This document shows positions 34,289-42,140 of a DNA stretch of 64,000 nt, one piece after another. The notes below the pieces were generated by a model. The model was not told the origin of the DNA. It did not search any database and saw nothing but the letters and a program-made list of their open reading frames with translations. The translations under genes and the position numbers were made by a program. Every line of letters starts with the position of its first letter. The first letter of the stretch is position 1. Source of the stretch: an uncultured Oscillospiraceae bacterium (GTDB lineage: Bacteria > Bacillota > Clostridia > Oscillospirales > Oscillospiraceae); contig CAKTRJ010000007.1 in the NCBI GenBank assembly GCA_934597345.1, forward strand, positions 4,033 through 68,032. Direction: 5' to 3'.

Positions 34289-35116
34289 TTATCGCCGTCC
34301 GGCGGCCTGCATGATGGCCTCCACGGCATCCACCGGCTGGCTGCCCCAGGTGATCTCGGTACTCTCGCACCCGGCGCTGTCCAGCAGCTCACGGGCCTGG
34401 TCGGTCAGCAGCTTCTGATAGGCGTCGTCCACCAGTTCCAGCTTTTGCAGGAACTCCGTCAGGTTGTCGGTTTTAGAGGACAGCCATGTGGTGGCGGCAT
34501 CACTGATCTCATTGGCGCCAAGGCCGGTGTTCACGCCCCATTCGATCAGCCCGGCCGCCGCCTGCACCGCCGACAGGGAGGAACCGGAAGTCCCCACCTT
34601 CACCTCCTCGTCGATCTCGTCCAGAATGGGCAGCGTCAGCACCGGCGGCACATCGGCCGGGGCTCCGGCTGCATCAGAGGTGGAGCAGGTCACGCCGTCC
34701 GCGCCGATGGTCACATACAGCTTTTCCTGCGTCGCGTCATAAAGGAAGGTGCCCTCCCTCAGCAGCGTATCATCCGCATCCAGCGCACCCACGGTAAAGA
34801 GGACGGAACAGTTATCCTTCCGGGAAAGCTCCACGATATCCTCGCCGGTGAAGATCCACTCCCCGCCCTTCAGGGGCGAACCGTCGGCGTTTTTGCACAC
34901 CTTCGAGAAGCTGCCGCCGTGGATGTAGATGGAGCTGGCATCATCCCGTTCCAGCTTGACATACACGCCGTATTCCCCGGTCTCCGCCGGGATGTCTGCC
35001 CCGTTGGCCGAGGGTGTGTTGTCTTTTACTTCTGTCAGACGGGTGCAGCCCGTCATAAGGGCGGCCAGCAGCAGTATCGCCGCGGCCAGCAGCGTGATCT
35101 TTTTCATCTGTTTCAT
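34289..35116 (-). CDS. Hypothetical lipoprotein
   Basis: A 275-residue exported lipoprotein. Signal peptide with lipobox LMTGC (Cys about residue 24), then a soluble domain with VYVKLERDDASSIYIHGG and a Thr/Asp-rich middle. No known domain recognised. Three nearby ATGs exist; 35116 has the best distance from AGGAG. Last gene of a loose minus-strand series behind the second TetR gene. Confidence 0.65.
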   Translation of the reverse strand: MKQMKKITLLAAAILLLAALMTGCTRLTEVKDNTPSANGADIPAETGEYGVYVKLERDDASSIYIHGGSFSKVCKNADGSPLKGGEWIFTGEDIVELSRKDNCSVLFTVGALDADDTLLREGTFLYDATQEKLYVTIGADGVTCSTSDAAGAPADVPPVLTLPILDEIDEEVKVGTSGSSLSAVQAAAGLIEWGVNTGLGANEISDAATTWLSSKTDNLTEFLQKLELVDDAYQKLLTDQARELLDSAGCESTEITWGSQPVDAVEAIMQAAGRR

Positions 35117-35141
35117 CATTTCTCCTTTTGCCTGTTTCGTT

Positions 35142-35498
35142 TTACTTCGTCTCCCGGAGCTGCTTCAGGTTTTCCAGTACGAACGGGTTGTTGGCGGCGA
35201 TGCGCCCCAGCGTCGGACATCCATCCATCTCCGTGCAGTCGGCGCAGGTATCCAGCCCCTTCTCCCGGACGCAGTTATGTACCGGACAGAGCTTGTCGCA
35301 GAAGGGCGTTTTCGCGCCCTCTATGCGGCAGCCGGTGCAGTTTATCATGTCCGGCGTGATGGTCACGCCGTTGAGCTTCGTCCACAGGGCGGCGGTTTTC
35401 TCCCGCAGGGCATCGTCGTTTGTGACGGTTGCGATCCTGGCGTCGCACGTTTCGCAGTCCAGTCCGCAGCAGCCGATCAGTTGGTTTGTGTATTTCAT
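35142..35498 (-). CDS. DUF3795 Cys-rich protein
   Basis: A 118-residue protein with many cysteines: IGCCGLDCETCDARIAT, INCTGCRIEG, FCDKLCPVHNC and TCADCTEMDGC, the DUF3795 pattern, probably a zinc or Fe-S binder. Start ATG 35498 follows GGAGG by 6 bases; a second ATG at 35510 overlaps that site. Cellular role unknown. Confidence 0.8.
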   Translation of the reverse strand: MKYTNQLIGCCGLDCETCDARIATVTNDDALREKTAALWTKLNGVTITPDMINCTGCRIEGAKTPFCDKLCPVHNCVREKGLDTCADCTEMDGCPTLGRIAANNPFVLENLKQLRETK

Positions 35499-35560
35499 TG
35501 TTGCCTCCATGTTTTTATTACTTTGCCCACGCTTTTGTTTGCCGGCACACCTCCTGCAAT

Positions 35561-35605
35561 AAGTAAACGCGGCACAGGCCGTTTTTGTGGCATGCATCGT
35601 ATTTA
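35561..35605. repeat. 45-bp intergenic repeat, copy A
   Basis: Matches copy B (36156-36200) at about three quarters of positions, including AGTAAACGC and TTTTTGTGGCATGCA. Lies between the cysteine hydrolase and DUF3795 genes. Confidence 0.6.
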
Positions 35606-35617
35606 CGCGACCGGCGC

Positions 35618-36112
35618 TTATGCCCCCGTAACTTGGGAAAGCGTCACCACAGCGCCGCCCTTGCTCTCATAATAGGCCAGCAGCTCCGGCAGCTTCTTTT
35701 TATCATAGCTGGTGATGCAGTCCGACAGCACATGGACGGTATAACCGGCTTTCCGCATATTATAGCAGGTGGATTTGACACAGGCCGCGGCATCCGCCCC
35801 GGCAAGATAAAAGTCGGTAATCCCCGTTTCCCCGATGAAAGCCGCAAATGCCTCGCTGGTCAGGGCATTGCTCTTCGACTTCGTGAAGATATGGTCGGAT
35901 ACGACGTTCAGCTCCGGCACCAGCTCCGCGCCGCGGGTGCCGGGCTTGAAGGTTCTCGTCCACGCGGACAGATTGTTGTGCTGAATGTAAACGATCCACA
36001 ACTCCTTTTGGATGGCCCAGTCGATGGCCCTGTTGACGTTTTCAATAATTTCCTTGTAATTCTTCGTGATGTCATTCTGAAGGTCGATCACGACCAATGC
36101 GCTGTTTTTCAT
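35618..36112 (-). CDS. Isochorismatase-family cysteine hydrolase
   Basis: A 164-residue hydrolase. ALVVIDLQNDI carries the catalytic Asp, WIVYIQHNN and FTKSKSNALTS (catalytic Lys) follow, and DFYLAGADAAACVKSTCYNM contains the nucleophilic Cys (AACVKST pattern). Substrates in this family include isochorismate, nicotinamide and N-carbamoyl compounds; none can be assigned. Slightly shorter than the usual 180-200 residues. GGAGG precedes ATG 36112. Repeats flank the gene on both sides. Confidence 0.85.
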   Translation of the reverse strand: MKNSALVVIDLQNDITKNYKEIIENVNRAIDWAIQKELWIVYIQHNNLSAWTRTFKPGTRGAELVPELNVVSDHIFTKSKSNALTSEAFAAFIGETGITDFYLAGADAAACVKSTCYNMRKAGYTVHVLSDCITSYDKKKLPELLAYYESKGGAVVTLSQVTGA

Positions 36113-36155
36113 GCTGTGTTCCTCCATATTCTCCTTTTGTCTCGGTCTCCCCAAA

Positions 36156-36200
36156 TAGTAAACGCAGTACACGCCATTTTTGTGGCATGCACTGCGTCTA
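36156..36200. repeat. 45-bp intergenic repeat, copy B
   Basis: Second copy; here ACGCAGT and ACTGCGT, and GCCA and TGGC, pair into a hairpin around TTTTTG, so it may also act as a terminator. Its end overlaps the last codons of the KTR gene. Confidence 0.6.
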
Positions 36201-36386
36201 AGCGTCTGGCATTTTGATTTCTTCTATTTTCCCGTCCCGGAAACGGATCACGCAGGTATATCTGCACTTGGGGCAGAAGAGAGGGAAATCCTCCAGCACC
36301 GTGTGCGGCCGTATCTGCGTTCTGGTCTTGCCGCCGCATTTAGGACAGCGCAGCCAATCCAGCTTCAATGACATGCACTCAGTCAT
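36198..36386 (-). CDS. Cysteine-rich KTR protein
   Basis: A 62-residue zinc ribbon: LRCPKCGGKTRTQIRPHTVL then FPLFCPKCRYTCVI, the Cys-rich KTR family commonly found on conjugative and mobilisable elements of Firmicutes. The start (ATG 36386, GAGG upstream) overlaps the TetR stop by 8 bases, so the two are cotranslated. Function unknown. Confidence 0.85.
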   Translation of the reverse strand: MTECMSLKLDWLRCPKCGGKTRTQIRPHTVLEDFPLFCPKCRYTCVIRFRDGKIEEIKMPDA

Positions 36387-37020
36387 GGGACGTTACCTCG
36401 GTTCCCTGCCTCACCAGCGCACAAAAGGCCGCGTCCCGGTCAAAGATCCCCGCGGCAAAGCCGGGGATCTCCCGGATGGACTTATAGATGCTGAGACTGA
36501 ATCCCGTCAGGATCCGGCCGATCTCCTGATCGGAGTAGCCGCAGTCGCCGGTGACAATCAGTGTGGACAGGCTGTGCACCACGAGCCACATATCCCGGAA
36601 ATAGAGGTCAGCTTCCGCGGCGGTGATGTGATAAATGTCCATCAGCGTCGGGCGTACCAGCTGCTGCAAATGCCGCATGGAGTTCATGGCGCTGTACTCC
36701 TGCCCCCGGGTCAGGAACAGCAGCCGGTAAAGCTCCGGCTCCTCCCGGGCGAAGCGGATATAGCTCTTTCCAACACCAAGGAACGGGATCTTCTCTTTTA
36801 AGCCCGCACTGGTGTAGCTGTCATATACACGCACCGCAGCCCCGTAGACCTCCTGTCTGACGTCATCCATGGAGCCGAATCCGGTAAAGATGGGCCGCGT
36901 GGAGGTGCCCAGCTCGTCGGCAATGGTCTTTGCCGTCAGGGCGTCGATCCCCCTGGCCCGCACCACACGCAGCGCCGCCGCCACCATTTCTTCTCTTGTA
37001 AACTTATTCTTCGGCGCCAT
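36379..37020 (-). CDS. TetR/AcrR-family repressor, element operon 2
   Basis: A 213-residue regulator beginning MAPKNKFTREEMVAAALRVV; helix-turn-helix LTAKTIADELGTSTRPIFTG, then a helical domain with FLGVGKSYIRFAREEPELYR. The open frame runs upstream through the right end of the element, but ATG 37020 has GGGGG and the normal family start. Its promoter is a perfect consensus next to overlapping palindromes, only about 80-120 bp from the right end of the element. Confidence 0.9.
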   Translation of the reverse strand: MAPKNKFTREEMVAAALRVVRARGIDALTAKTIADELGTSTRPIFTGFGSMDDVRQEVYGAAVRVYDSYTSAGLKEKIPFLGVGKSYIRFAREEPELYRLLFLTRGQEYSAMNSMRHLQQLVRPTLMDIYHITAAEADLYFRDMWLVVHSLSTLIVTGDCGYSDQEIGRILTGFSLSIYKSIREIPGFAAGIFDRDAAFCALVRQGTEVTSHD

Positions 37021-37047
37021 CGTTTTCCCCCTTTCGCCAAAATGCAC

Positions 37048-37081
37048 TAAGCGATGCACATCGCATGATGCGCATCGCTTA
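37048..37081. promoter_or_regulatory. TetR operator 2
   Basis: TAAGCGATGC (37048-37057) and GCATCGCTTA (37072-37081) form perfect 10-bp arms; GCGATGCACATCGC inside is itself palindromic. Confidence 0.65.
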
Positions 37082-37109
37082 TTATATGCAGACACAGTCC
37101 TCTTGTCAA
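37081..37109 (-). promoter_or_regulatory. Consensus promoter of TetR operon 2
   Basis: Minus strand TTGACA (37109-37104), 17-bp spacer, TATAAT (37086-37081). Confidence 0.85.
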
Positions 37110-37135
37110 TAGGGAAATATCCGGCCCAAAAACGG

Positions 37136-37161
37136 CTGCCGCACTTTTCCCTCACCCCACG
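37136..37161. repeat. Right terminal inverted repeat and attachment site
   Basis: Right 21-bp inverted repeat (37136-37156), overlapping the CCCCACG core (37155-37161) that begins the deacetylase N-terminal piece. Confidence 0.82.
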
Positions 37162-37357
37162 CGGCGTCGAAGGAGATGCTGCACAGTTTATCCTTGCGTT
37201 CCACCGAATAGATCGGCAGCTGGCGCTGGGTGGCCGCCGCCGTGCGGGAGGCGGGATACAGTGTCACATAGAAGATGCCCGCCGCCACCGCCAGCGTACA
37301 CAGCACCGCCAGCACCCGCCGGTGCAGCAGGAAGATCCGCACCCGTTTCTCTTTCAT
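37155..37357 (-). pseudogene. Polysaccharide deacetylase (PdaB-like), N-terminal piece
   Basis: MKEKRVRIFLLHRRVLAVLC opens a cytoplasmic start and single membrane anchor, then QRQLPIYSVERKDK and LCSISFDAAWG, the NodB first motif with the catalytic Asp. At the element border the frame leaves the family and stops at 37106 after EGKVRQPF. The missing part is encoded at 25522-26108. In the intact gene the protein would be an anchored extracellular deacetylase of spore or cell-wall glycans. Confidence 0.88.
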
Positions 37358-37460
37358 ACGATCCCCGTCCTTTCTGGTGTCCAGCCTATGCGTGCCCAAG
37401 GGGAAAAATACCGGGGCGCTCCGTCTCCGCTCCCGTTGGCCGCCAGCACATGAGCAGGTC

Positions 37461-37499
37461 TTAATAAAACCTTAATCTCCGCCGTGATTGTTTCTTAAT
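37461..37499. promoter_or_regulatory. TTAAT repeats upstream of the glycosyltransferase
   Basis: TTAAT at 37461, 37472 and 37495, spaced 11 and 23 bp, i.e. on one helix face. Such direct repeats are typical of OmpR/PhoP-type binding sites; a two-component system is encoded just downstream. Confidence 0.4.
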
Positions 37500-37567
37500 C
37501 CGGCGTTTGCTACCATAAAGGTGACATCGATTGACAAGGGCAGAAAGAGAAGAAAGGATGTGCCTTT

Positions 37568-38824
37568 ATGGAGACCACGCTGCGCACCATCAACGCCGTT
37601 ATCTCGGCGCTGTTTTTTATCTGCTATACCTATCAGTTCCTCTATATCCCGCTGGTACTGGCGAAAAAGCCAAAGCCCCTCACCGCCCCGGCCGGATCGC
37701 ACCGTTACGCGGTATTGATCGCCGCCCGGAACGAGGAGAACGTCATTTCCGGCCTGCTGGAGAGCCTCCGGGCGCAGACCTACGACATGTCCCTTGTGAC
37801 GGTGTTCGTGGCGGCGGACAACTGCACCGACCGCACCGCCGCCGTGGCCCGCGCCCACGGCGCGGTGGTCTATGAGCGGTTCAACCAGCTGAATGTGGGC
37901 AAGGGCTACGCGCTGGACTTCCTGCTTCAACACATCGGCGCGGACTATCCGGCGGGGTTTGACGGCTATTTTGTGTTTGACGCCGACAACCTGCTGGCCC
38001 CGGACTACATAGAGCGGATGAACGGGATGTTCTCCAACGGCCATGAGATCGTCACCAGCTACCGCAACAGCAAGAACTTCGGCGGCAACTGGATCAGCGC
38101 GGGCTATGCCCTGTGGTTCCTGCGGGAGAGCCGCTATCTCAACGGCGCCCGCACCCGTCTGGGCAGCAGCGCCGCCGTGGGCGGCACGGGCTTTCTGTTC
38201 TCCCAGCGGGTGCTGGACGAGAGCCACGGCTGGCGCTTCTATCTGCTGACCGAGGACATTGAATTCTCCGTGTACCACATCCTCCGGGGCGAAAAGATCG
38301 CCATCTGCGAGGACGCCGTGCTGTATGACGAGCAGCCCACCAGCTTCCGCCAGTCCGTGCGGCAGCGGCTGCGCTGGGCCAAGGGGTATATTCAGGTGTT
38401 CCGCCGGTACGGCGCTGATTTGTTGAAGGGCGCGGCCAGGGGCAGCTGGAGCTGCTTCGACATGTCCATGTCCATCCTGCCGGCCTTTATCCTGACGGCG
38501 CTGTGCCTGCTGGCCAACATCACCCTGTCGGTGCTGGGGCTGATGCAGGGCGTCGGTGTGTGGTTCGCCATGCGGTCGCTGCTGGAGTGCATGGGCAGCA
38601 TCCTTGCCACGCTGCTGGTGCTGGGCGGCATCACCGTGGCCACCGAGTGGAAGCGCATCCACGCTCCGGCGTGGAAAAAGATCGCCTATACGCTGACGTT
38701 CCCACTGTTCATGCTGACGTATCTCCCCATCTCGCTGGCGGCGCTGTTCATGAAGGTGGAGTGGAAGCCCATCCACCACAGTGTGAACCTGCCTGCCCTC
38801 CCGTACCCCGCCGCCAAGAATTGA
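37568..38824 (+). CDS. Family 2 membrane glycosyltransferase
   Basis: A 418-residue processive-type GT2. N-terminal helix, then AVLIAARNEENVISGLLESL, VFVAADNCTDRT, the DxD-like YFVFDADNLL, GTGFLFS, LTEDIEFSV (catalytic Asp), and QRLRWAKGY (QxxRW, about residue 266), followed by three or four membrane helices. Members synthesise beta-linked polysaccharides such as poly-GlcNAc or hyaluronan-like chains. Before the element inserted, it was divergently placed from the polysaccharide deacetylase gene, so the two may have acted on the same polymer. AAAGGA precedes the ATG. Confidence 0.88.
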   Translation: METTLRTINAVISALFFICYTYQFLYIPLVLAKKPKPLTAPAGSHRYAVLIAARNEENVISGLLESLRAQTYDMSLVTVFVAADNCTDRTAAVARAHGAVVYERFNQLNVGKGYALDFLLQHIGADYPAGFDGYFVFDADNLLAPDYIERMNGMFSNGHEIVTSYRNSKNFGGNWISAGYALWFLRESRYLNGARTRLGSSAAVGGTGFLFSQRVLDESHGWRFYLLTEDIEFSVYHILRGEKIAICEDAVLYDEQPTSFRQSVRQRLRWAKGYIQVFRRYGADLLKGAARGSWSCFDMSMSILPAFILTALCLLANITLSVLGLMQGVGVWFAMRSLLECMGSILATLLVLGGITVATEWKRIHAPAWKKIAYTLTFPLFMLTYLPISLAALFMKVEWKPIHHSVNLPALPYPAAKN

Positions 38825-38826
38825 CC

Positions 38827-38855
38827 TTGTGCAATCGGCCGCGAAAGGGTATGAT
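38827..38855 (+). promoter_or_regulatory. Putative promoter of the two-component system
   Basis: TTGTGC (38827-38832), 17-bp spacer, TATGAT (38850-38855), 38 bp before the response regulator. Confidence 0.5.
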
Positions 38856-38892
38856 AGAGGTATGACAAACTCACCCCCACAGGAGGTCATCT

Positions 38893-39588
38893 ATGTATAC
38901 GATCTTAGTCGTTGATGACGAAAAGGATATCGTCTCCGCGCTGGAAATATATCTCAAGGCCGAGGGCTACCGGGTGCTGGCCGCCTATAACGGAAAAGAG
39001 GCCCTGTCCGTGGCGGCGCGGGAGGACGTGCACCTGATCCTCATGGACATCATGATGCCGGTCATGGACGGCCTGACCGCTATGGCCCAGCTGCGGCAGA
39101 CCAGCAACGTCCCCGTGATCCTGCTGACCGCCAAGGGTGAGGACACCGACAAGGTGCTGGGCCTGAACGTGGGCGCGGACGACTACATCACCAAGCCCTT
39201 CAATCCAGTGGAGATGCTGGCGCGGGTGCGTTCCCAACTGCGGCGGTATTTACAGCTGGGCGGCGGGCAGGTACAGCCCTCCACGATGATCATCGGCGGC
39301 ATTTGTCTGGACGACAACGCCAAGGCCGTCACCGTGGACGGCGATCCCGTCTCTCTTACCCCCAAGGAATACGACATTCTCCGCTTTCTCATGCAGAACG
39401 CCGGAACGGTGTTCTCCCCCGGCGAGATCTACCGCCGGGTGTGGGGAGACGTGCCCCTGAACGCCACAGGGGCCATCGCCGTGCATATCCGGCATCTGCG
39501 GGAAAAGCTGGAGATCAACCCCTCGGAGCCGCGATACATCAAGGTGGTCTGGGGCAAAGGCTATAAAATGGAGGGTACCCTGACATGA
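38893..39588 (+). CDS. OmpR/PhoB-family response regulator
   Basis: A 231-residue DNA-binding response regulator. Receiver domain 1-118: acidic pocket VVDDEKD, phospho-acceptor Asp 52 in LMDIMMPVMDG, LLTAKGED and KPF (Lys about 103). Winged helix 130-228: VSLTPKEYDILRFLMQNAG, YRRVWGD, VHIRHLREKLE, VVWGKGYKM. GGAGG is 8 bases upstream. Overlaps the kinase gene by ATGA. VanR/PhoP-like; target genes unknown, though TTAAT repeats before the glycosyltransferase are candidates. Confidence 0.95.
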   Translation: MYTILVVDDEKDIVSALEIYLKAEGYRVLAAYNGKEALSVAAREDVHLILMDIMMPVMDGLTAMAQLRQTSNVPVILLTAKGEDTDKVLGLNVGADDYITKPFNPVEMLARVRSQLRRYLQLGGGQVQPSTMIIGGICLDDNAKAVTVDGDPVSLTPKEYDILRFLMQNAGTVFSPGEIYRRVWGDVPLNATGAIAVHIRHLREKLEINPSEPRYIKVVWGKGYKMEGTLT

Positions 39589-41522
39589 AACGACTTCTGG
39601 ACAAGACCTGGGCCAAGCTGGCGGCCTTTTTCCTGACGCTGTTGTTCATCGCGCTGACGGCGCTGGGCGGTATCGGCATTGGCATTCTGGCCAGCTACAA
39701 CGTATTTCTGGACGGCGGCGCGTACCTGCGCCAGACGATGTATGAATCGCAGTGCAACAGCGCCATTCACAACGCCTACTACTATCTGTACGGTACCATG
39801 GCAAACGCCGGACTGCTGGCGGATGACACGCCCGACACGGATGCCTCGGATACCTCTGCCGCAGACATTACCGAAGAGGAACAGCAGCAGGCGCTGGAGG
39901 ATATGCCCCGCGCCTTCGCAGAAAGATTCTCCCGCGAGGATACCGACTGTCATCTGGCCATCGTCGACAAGAATACCGGGGAGATCACCTTTGAAAACTT
40001 TGCGCTGACGGACAGCGACAAGCCGCTGTACTCCATACAGGAGACCTTTACGCTTACCTATGCCGACGGATCTGAGGAGGAGCTGACCATTGCCGCCGAC
40101 CTGCTGCCTGCGGATGAGTTCCCTGACTATTCCTATCTGGTGATGACATGGCTGCTGAACCACATCGGACTGACGGTGTTCCTGACGGTGCTGTTTCTGC
40201 TGCTGACGCTGCTGTGCTTTGGCTTCTCCATGGCTTCCGCCGGACACTGGGCCGGCCACGAGGGCATCCACCTGACGTGGCTGGATAAGATTCCGGCGGA
40301 TGTGTGGCTGCTTGTGCTGCTGTGCGCGTTTTTCATCGGCTGGGACACCTTCTACTACGGGTTGGGACGGCTCGGGATCATCGCGGCGCTGCTGCCCTTT
40401 CTTCTGCTGTTCCTGTGTGTGTTCGCCGCCCAGTGCAAGGCCGGAACGGTGCTGCGGAGCACGCTGATCGGCCGTCTCCTGCGGCTGCTGTGGCGCATCG
40501 TCAGGGCGGTGGGCCGGGGGCTGTACCGCACCGCCGCTGGCCTGCCGCTGATGTGGAAAACCGCTTTGATCACAGTGGCGCTGTTCTTTCTCGAGATGCT
40601 TCTGGTTCTGGTAGGCTACGGCTCCGTGGACGGCATCTTTGTGGCGATGAAGTTGGTGGAGTTCCTTGCCATCCTGTACATCGCCCTGAACCTGCGCATC
40701 CTGCAGAAGGGCGGCGAGAAGCTGGCGGAGGGCGACCTCTCCCAGAGCATCGACATCAAGCCGCTGATCGGTGACTTCAAGCGCTACGGCCAGCGGATGA
40801 ATGACCTGCGCACCGGCATGGAGCGGGCGGTGCAGGAGCAGACCAAGGCCGAGCGCATGAAGACCGAGCTGATCACCAACGTGTCCCACGATATCAAAAC
40901 CCCCCTGACCTCCATCGTCAACTATGTGGACCTGCTGCAGAAGGTGGATGTCCAGCCGGAGACGGCACGGGAGTACATCGCCGTGCTGGATCGCCAGAGC
41001 CGCCGTCTGAAAAAGCTGACGGAGGATCTGGTGGAGGCATCCAAAGCGTCCTCCGGCGCGCTGCCGGTGGAGCTTCAGCCCACGGATGTAGCGGTGCTGT
41101 TCGATCAGATCGTGGGCGAGTATCAGGAGCGGCTGGCCGACTGCCATCTGACACTGGTGGCCCGACCGCCGGAGAAGCCCGTCTCCGTCCGGGCCGACGG
41201 CAAGCTCCTCAGCCGCGTTATGGACAATCTGGTCAGCAATATCTGCAAATACGCGCTGGAGGACACCCGCGTCTACGTCGTGGCATCCAGCGACGCGGAG
41301 ACGGTCACCATCAGCTTCAAGAATGTCTCCCGGGCCGAGCTGAACATCTCCCCCGATGAGCTGATGGAGCGCTTTGTCCGGGGCGACGCCTCCCGCCATA
41401 CTGAGGGCAGCGGTCTGGGCCTCTCCATCGCCGGAAGTCTGGTGCGTCTTATGAACGGCACGTTTGCCCTGTCCATCGACGGTGATCTGTTCCGCGCCGA
41501 TATCACCCTTCCCCGGGCGTAA
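39585..41522 (+). CDS. Sensor histidine kinase
   Basis: A 645-residue membrane kinase. One N-terminal helix (about 12-37), an extracellular domain to about 180, then several helices (about 185-360), a HAMP-like linker (GGEKLAEGDLSQSIDI), and the kinase core: H-box TNVSHDIKTPLTS (His about 435), N-box MDNLVSNICKYAL, and G-box EGSGLGLSIAG. VanS-like. The multi-helix central region is more extensive than in a classical two-helix sensor and may sense within the membrane. Followed by a strong terminator. Confidence 0.93.
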   Translation: MKRLLDKTWAKLAAFFLTLLFIALTALGGIGIGILASYNVFLDGGAYLRQTMYESQCNSAIHNAYYYLYGTMANAGLLADDTPDTDASDTSAADITEEEQQQALEDMPRAFAERFSREDTDCHLAIVDKNTGEITFENFALTDSDKPLYSIQETFTLTYADGSEEELTIAADLLPADEFPDYSYLVMTWLLNHIGLTVFLTVLFLLLTLLCFGFSMASAGHWAGHEGIHLTWLDKIPADVWLLVLLCAFFIGWDTFYYGLGRLGIIAALLPFLLLFLCVFAAQCKAGTVLRSTLIGRLLRLLWRIVRAVGRGLYRTAAGLPLMWKTALITVALFFLEMLLVLVGYGSVDGIFVAMKLVEFLAILYIALNLRILQKGGEKLAEGDLSQSIDIKPLIGDFKRYGQRMNDLRTGMERAVQEQTKAERMKTELITNVSHDIKTPLTSIVNYVDLLQKVDVQPETAREYIAVLDRQSRRLKKLTEDLVEASKASSGALPVELQPTDVAVLFDQIVGEYQERLADCHLTLVARPPEKPVSVRADGKLLSRVMDNLVSNICKYALEDTRVYVVASSDAETVTISFKNVSRAELNISPDELMERFVRGDASRHTEGSGLGLSIAGSLVRLMNGTFALSIDGDLFRADITLPRA

Positions 41523-41534
41523 TACTTCTTTATA

Positions 41535-41580
41535 AACCTGACCGGGAGCCTTCCAAAAAGGCTCCCGGTCGGGTTCTTTT
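41535..41580 (+). terminator. Terminator of the two-component operon
   Basis: Stem of about 16 bp (41535-41550 with 41560-41575, one mismatch), then T-rich tail. Confidence 0.85.
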
Positions 41581-41582
41581 TC

Positions 41583-41610
41583 TTGACAAGCAGAGAAAAT
41601 GCTTTATAAT
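41583..41610 (+). promoter_or_regulatory. Consensus promoter of the MarR-ABC operon
   Basis: TTGACA (41583-41588), 16-bp spacer, TATAAT (41605-41610). Confidence 0.85.
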
Positions 41611-41640
41611 AGTTGTACATACAACGATGTATCTACAACT
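41611..41640. promoter_or_regulatory. MarR operator
   Basis: AGTTGTACATAC (41611-41622) and GTATCTACAACT (41629-41640), inverted, 11 of 12 positions paired, immediately after the -10 box. Confidence 0.75.
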
Positions 41641-41663
41641 TTCTCTGTGAATCGGAGGTGGCT

Positions 41664-42140
41664 ATGGATATTACAGAACGGAAGATCACAAAAATCGCCC
41701 GCGAAGCGGAAAAGCTGGTGCTGCGGACGCTGCGGGAAAAGGACGTAGGCACGGCGGAGATCGACCTGATCCACGCGCTGCGCCACAATCCCGGCTGCAC
41801 GCAGGCGGCGCTGGCGGAACTTCTCCACGCCGACAAGGCCGCCATCGCCCGACGGACGAAGAATCTGGAAGCCAAGGGGTATCTCGTCCGCAGAAACGCC
41901 CCCAACGACCGGCGCAGCCAGCTGCTGTACCCCACGGAAAAGGCGGAGAGCCTGAAGTCCTCCAAGGCGGAGATCGAAGCGGCTTTTTACGAGTATCTGA
42001 CCAGTGCCCTGTCCCCGGAGGAGGCCGCCGCCTTCGCGGCGGCGCTGGACAAGCTGTACACAGTGTCCAAGAGGGAGCGCCGCGCGGGCTTCCCGCACTT
42101 TCAAAAGGCCGTGGAAGGTGAAGCGAACGATGAAGCATGA
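41664..42140 (+). CDS. MarR-family transcriptional regulator
   Basis: A 158-residue winged-helix repressor: NPGCTQAALAELLHADKAAI as helix-turn-helix, then IARRTKNLEAKGYLVRRNAP and the wing DDRRS-like NDRRSQLLYPT. GGAGG precedes ATG 41664; the frame upstream of it is not needed. First gene of an operon with two ABC half-exporters, under a perfect promoter with a palindromic operator at the start point, a classical drug-responsive layout. Confidence 0.92.
   Translation: MDITERKITKIAREAEKLVLRTLREKDVGTAEIDLIHALRHNPGCTQAALAELLHADKAAIARRTKNLEAKGYLVRRNAPNDRRSQLLYPTEKAESLKSSKAEIEAAFYEYLTSALSPEEAAAFAAALDKLYTVSKRERRAGFPHFQKAVEGEANDEA

Larger units (their letters stand above)
26102..37161. mobile_element. 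11-kb integrative element with large serine recombinase, inserted in pdaB-like gene
   Basis: Direct repeats CCCCACG at 26102-26108 and 37155-37161 mark the ends; just inside are 21-bp imperfect inverted repeats (26108-26128 and 37136-37156) that match at 19 of 21 positions and share AAAGTGCGGCAG. Deleting one repeat plus the intervening DNA (11,053 bp) joins the two deacetylase pieces in frame. The element carries a TndX/TnpX-like serine recombinase, an ATPase, four transcription-factor or zinc-ribbon genes, a four-gene TetR-led operon with a CAT-like enzyme and a second TetR-led operon. No relaxase, type IV secretion or replication gene is visible, so it is either mobilised in trans or a reduced element. 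Confidence 0.88.
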
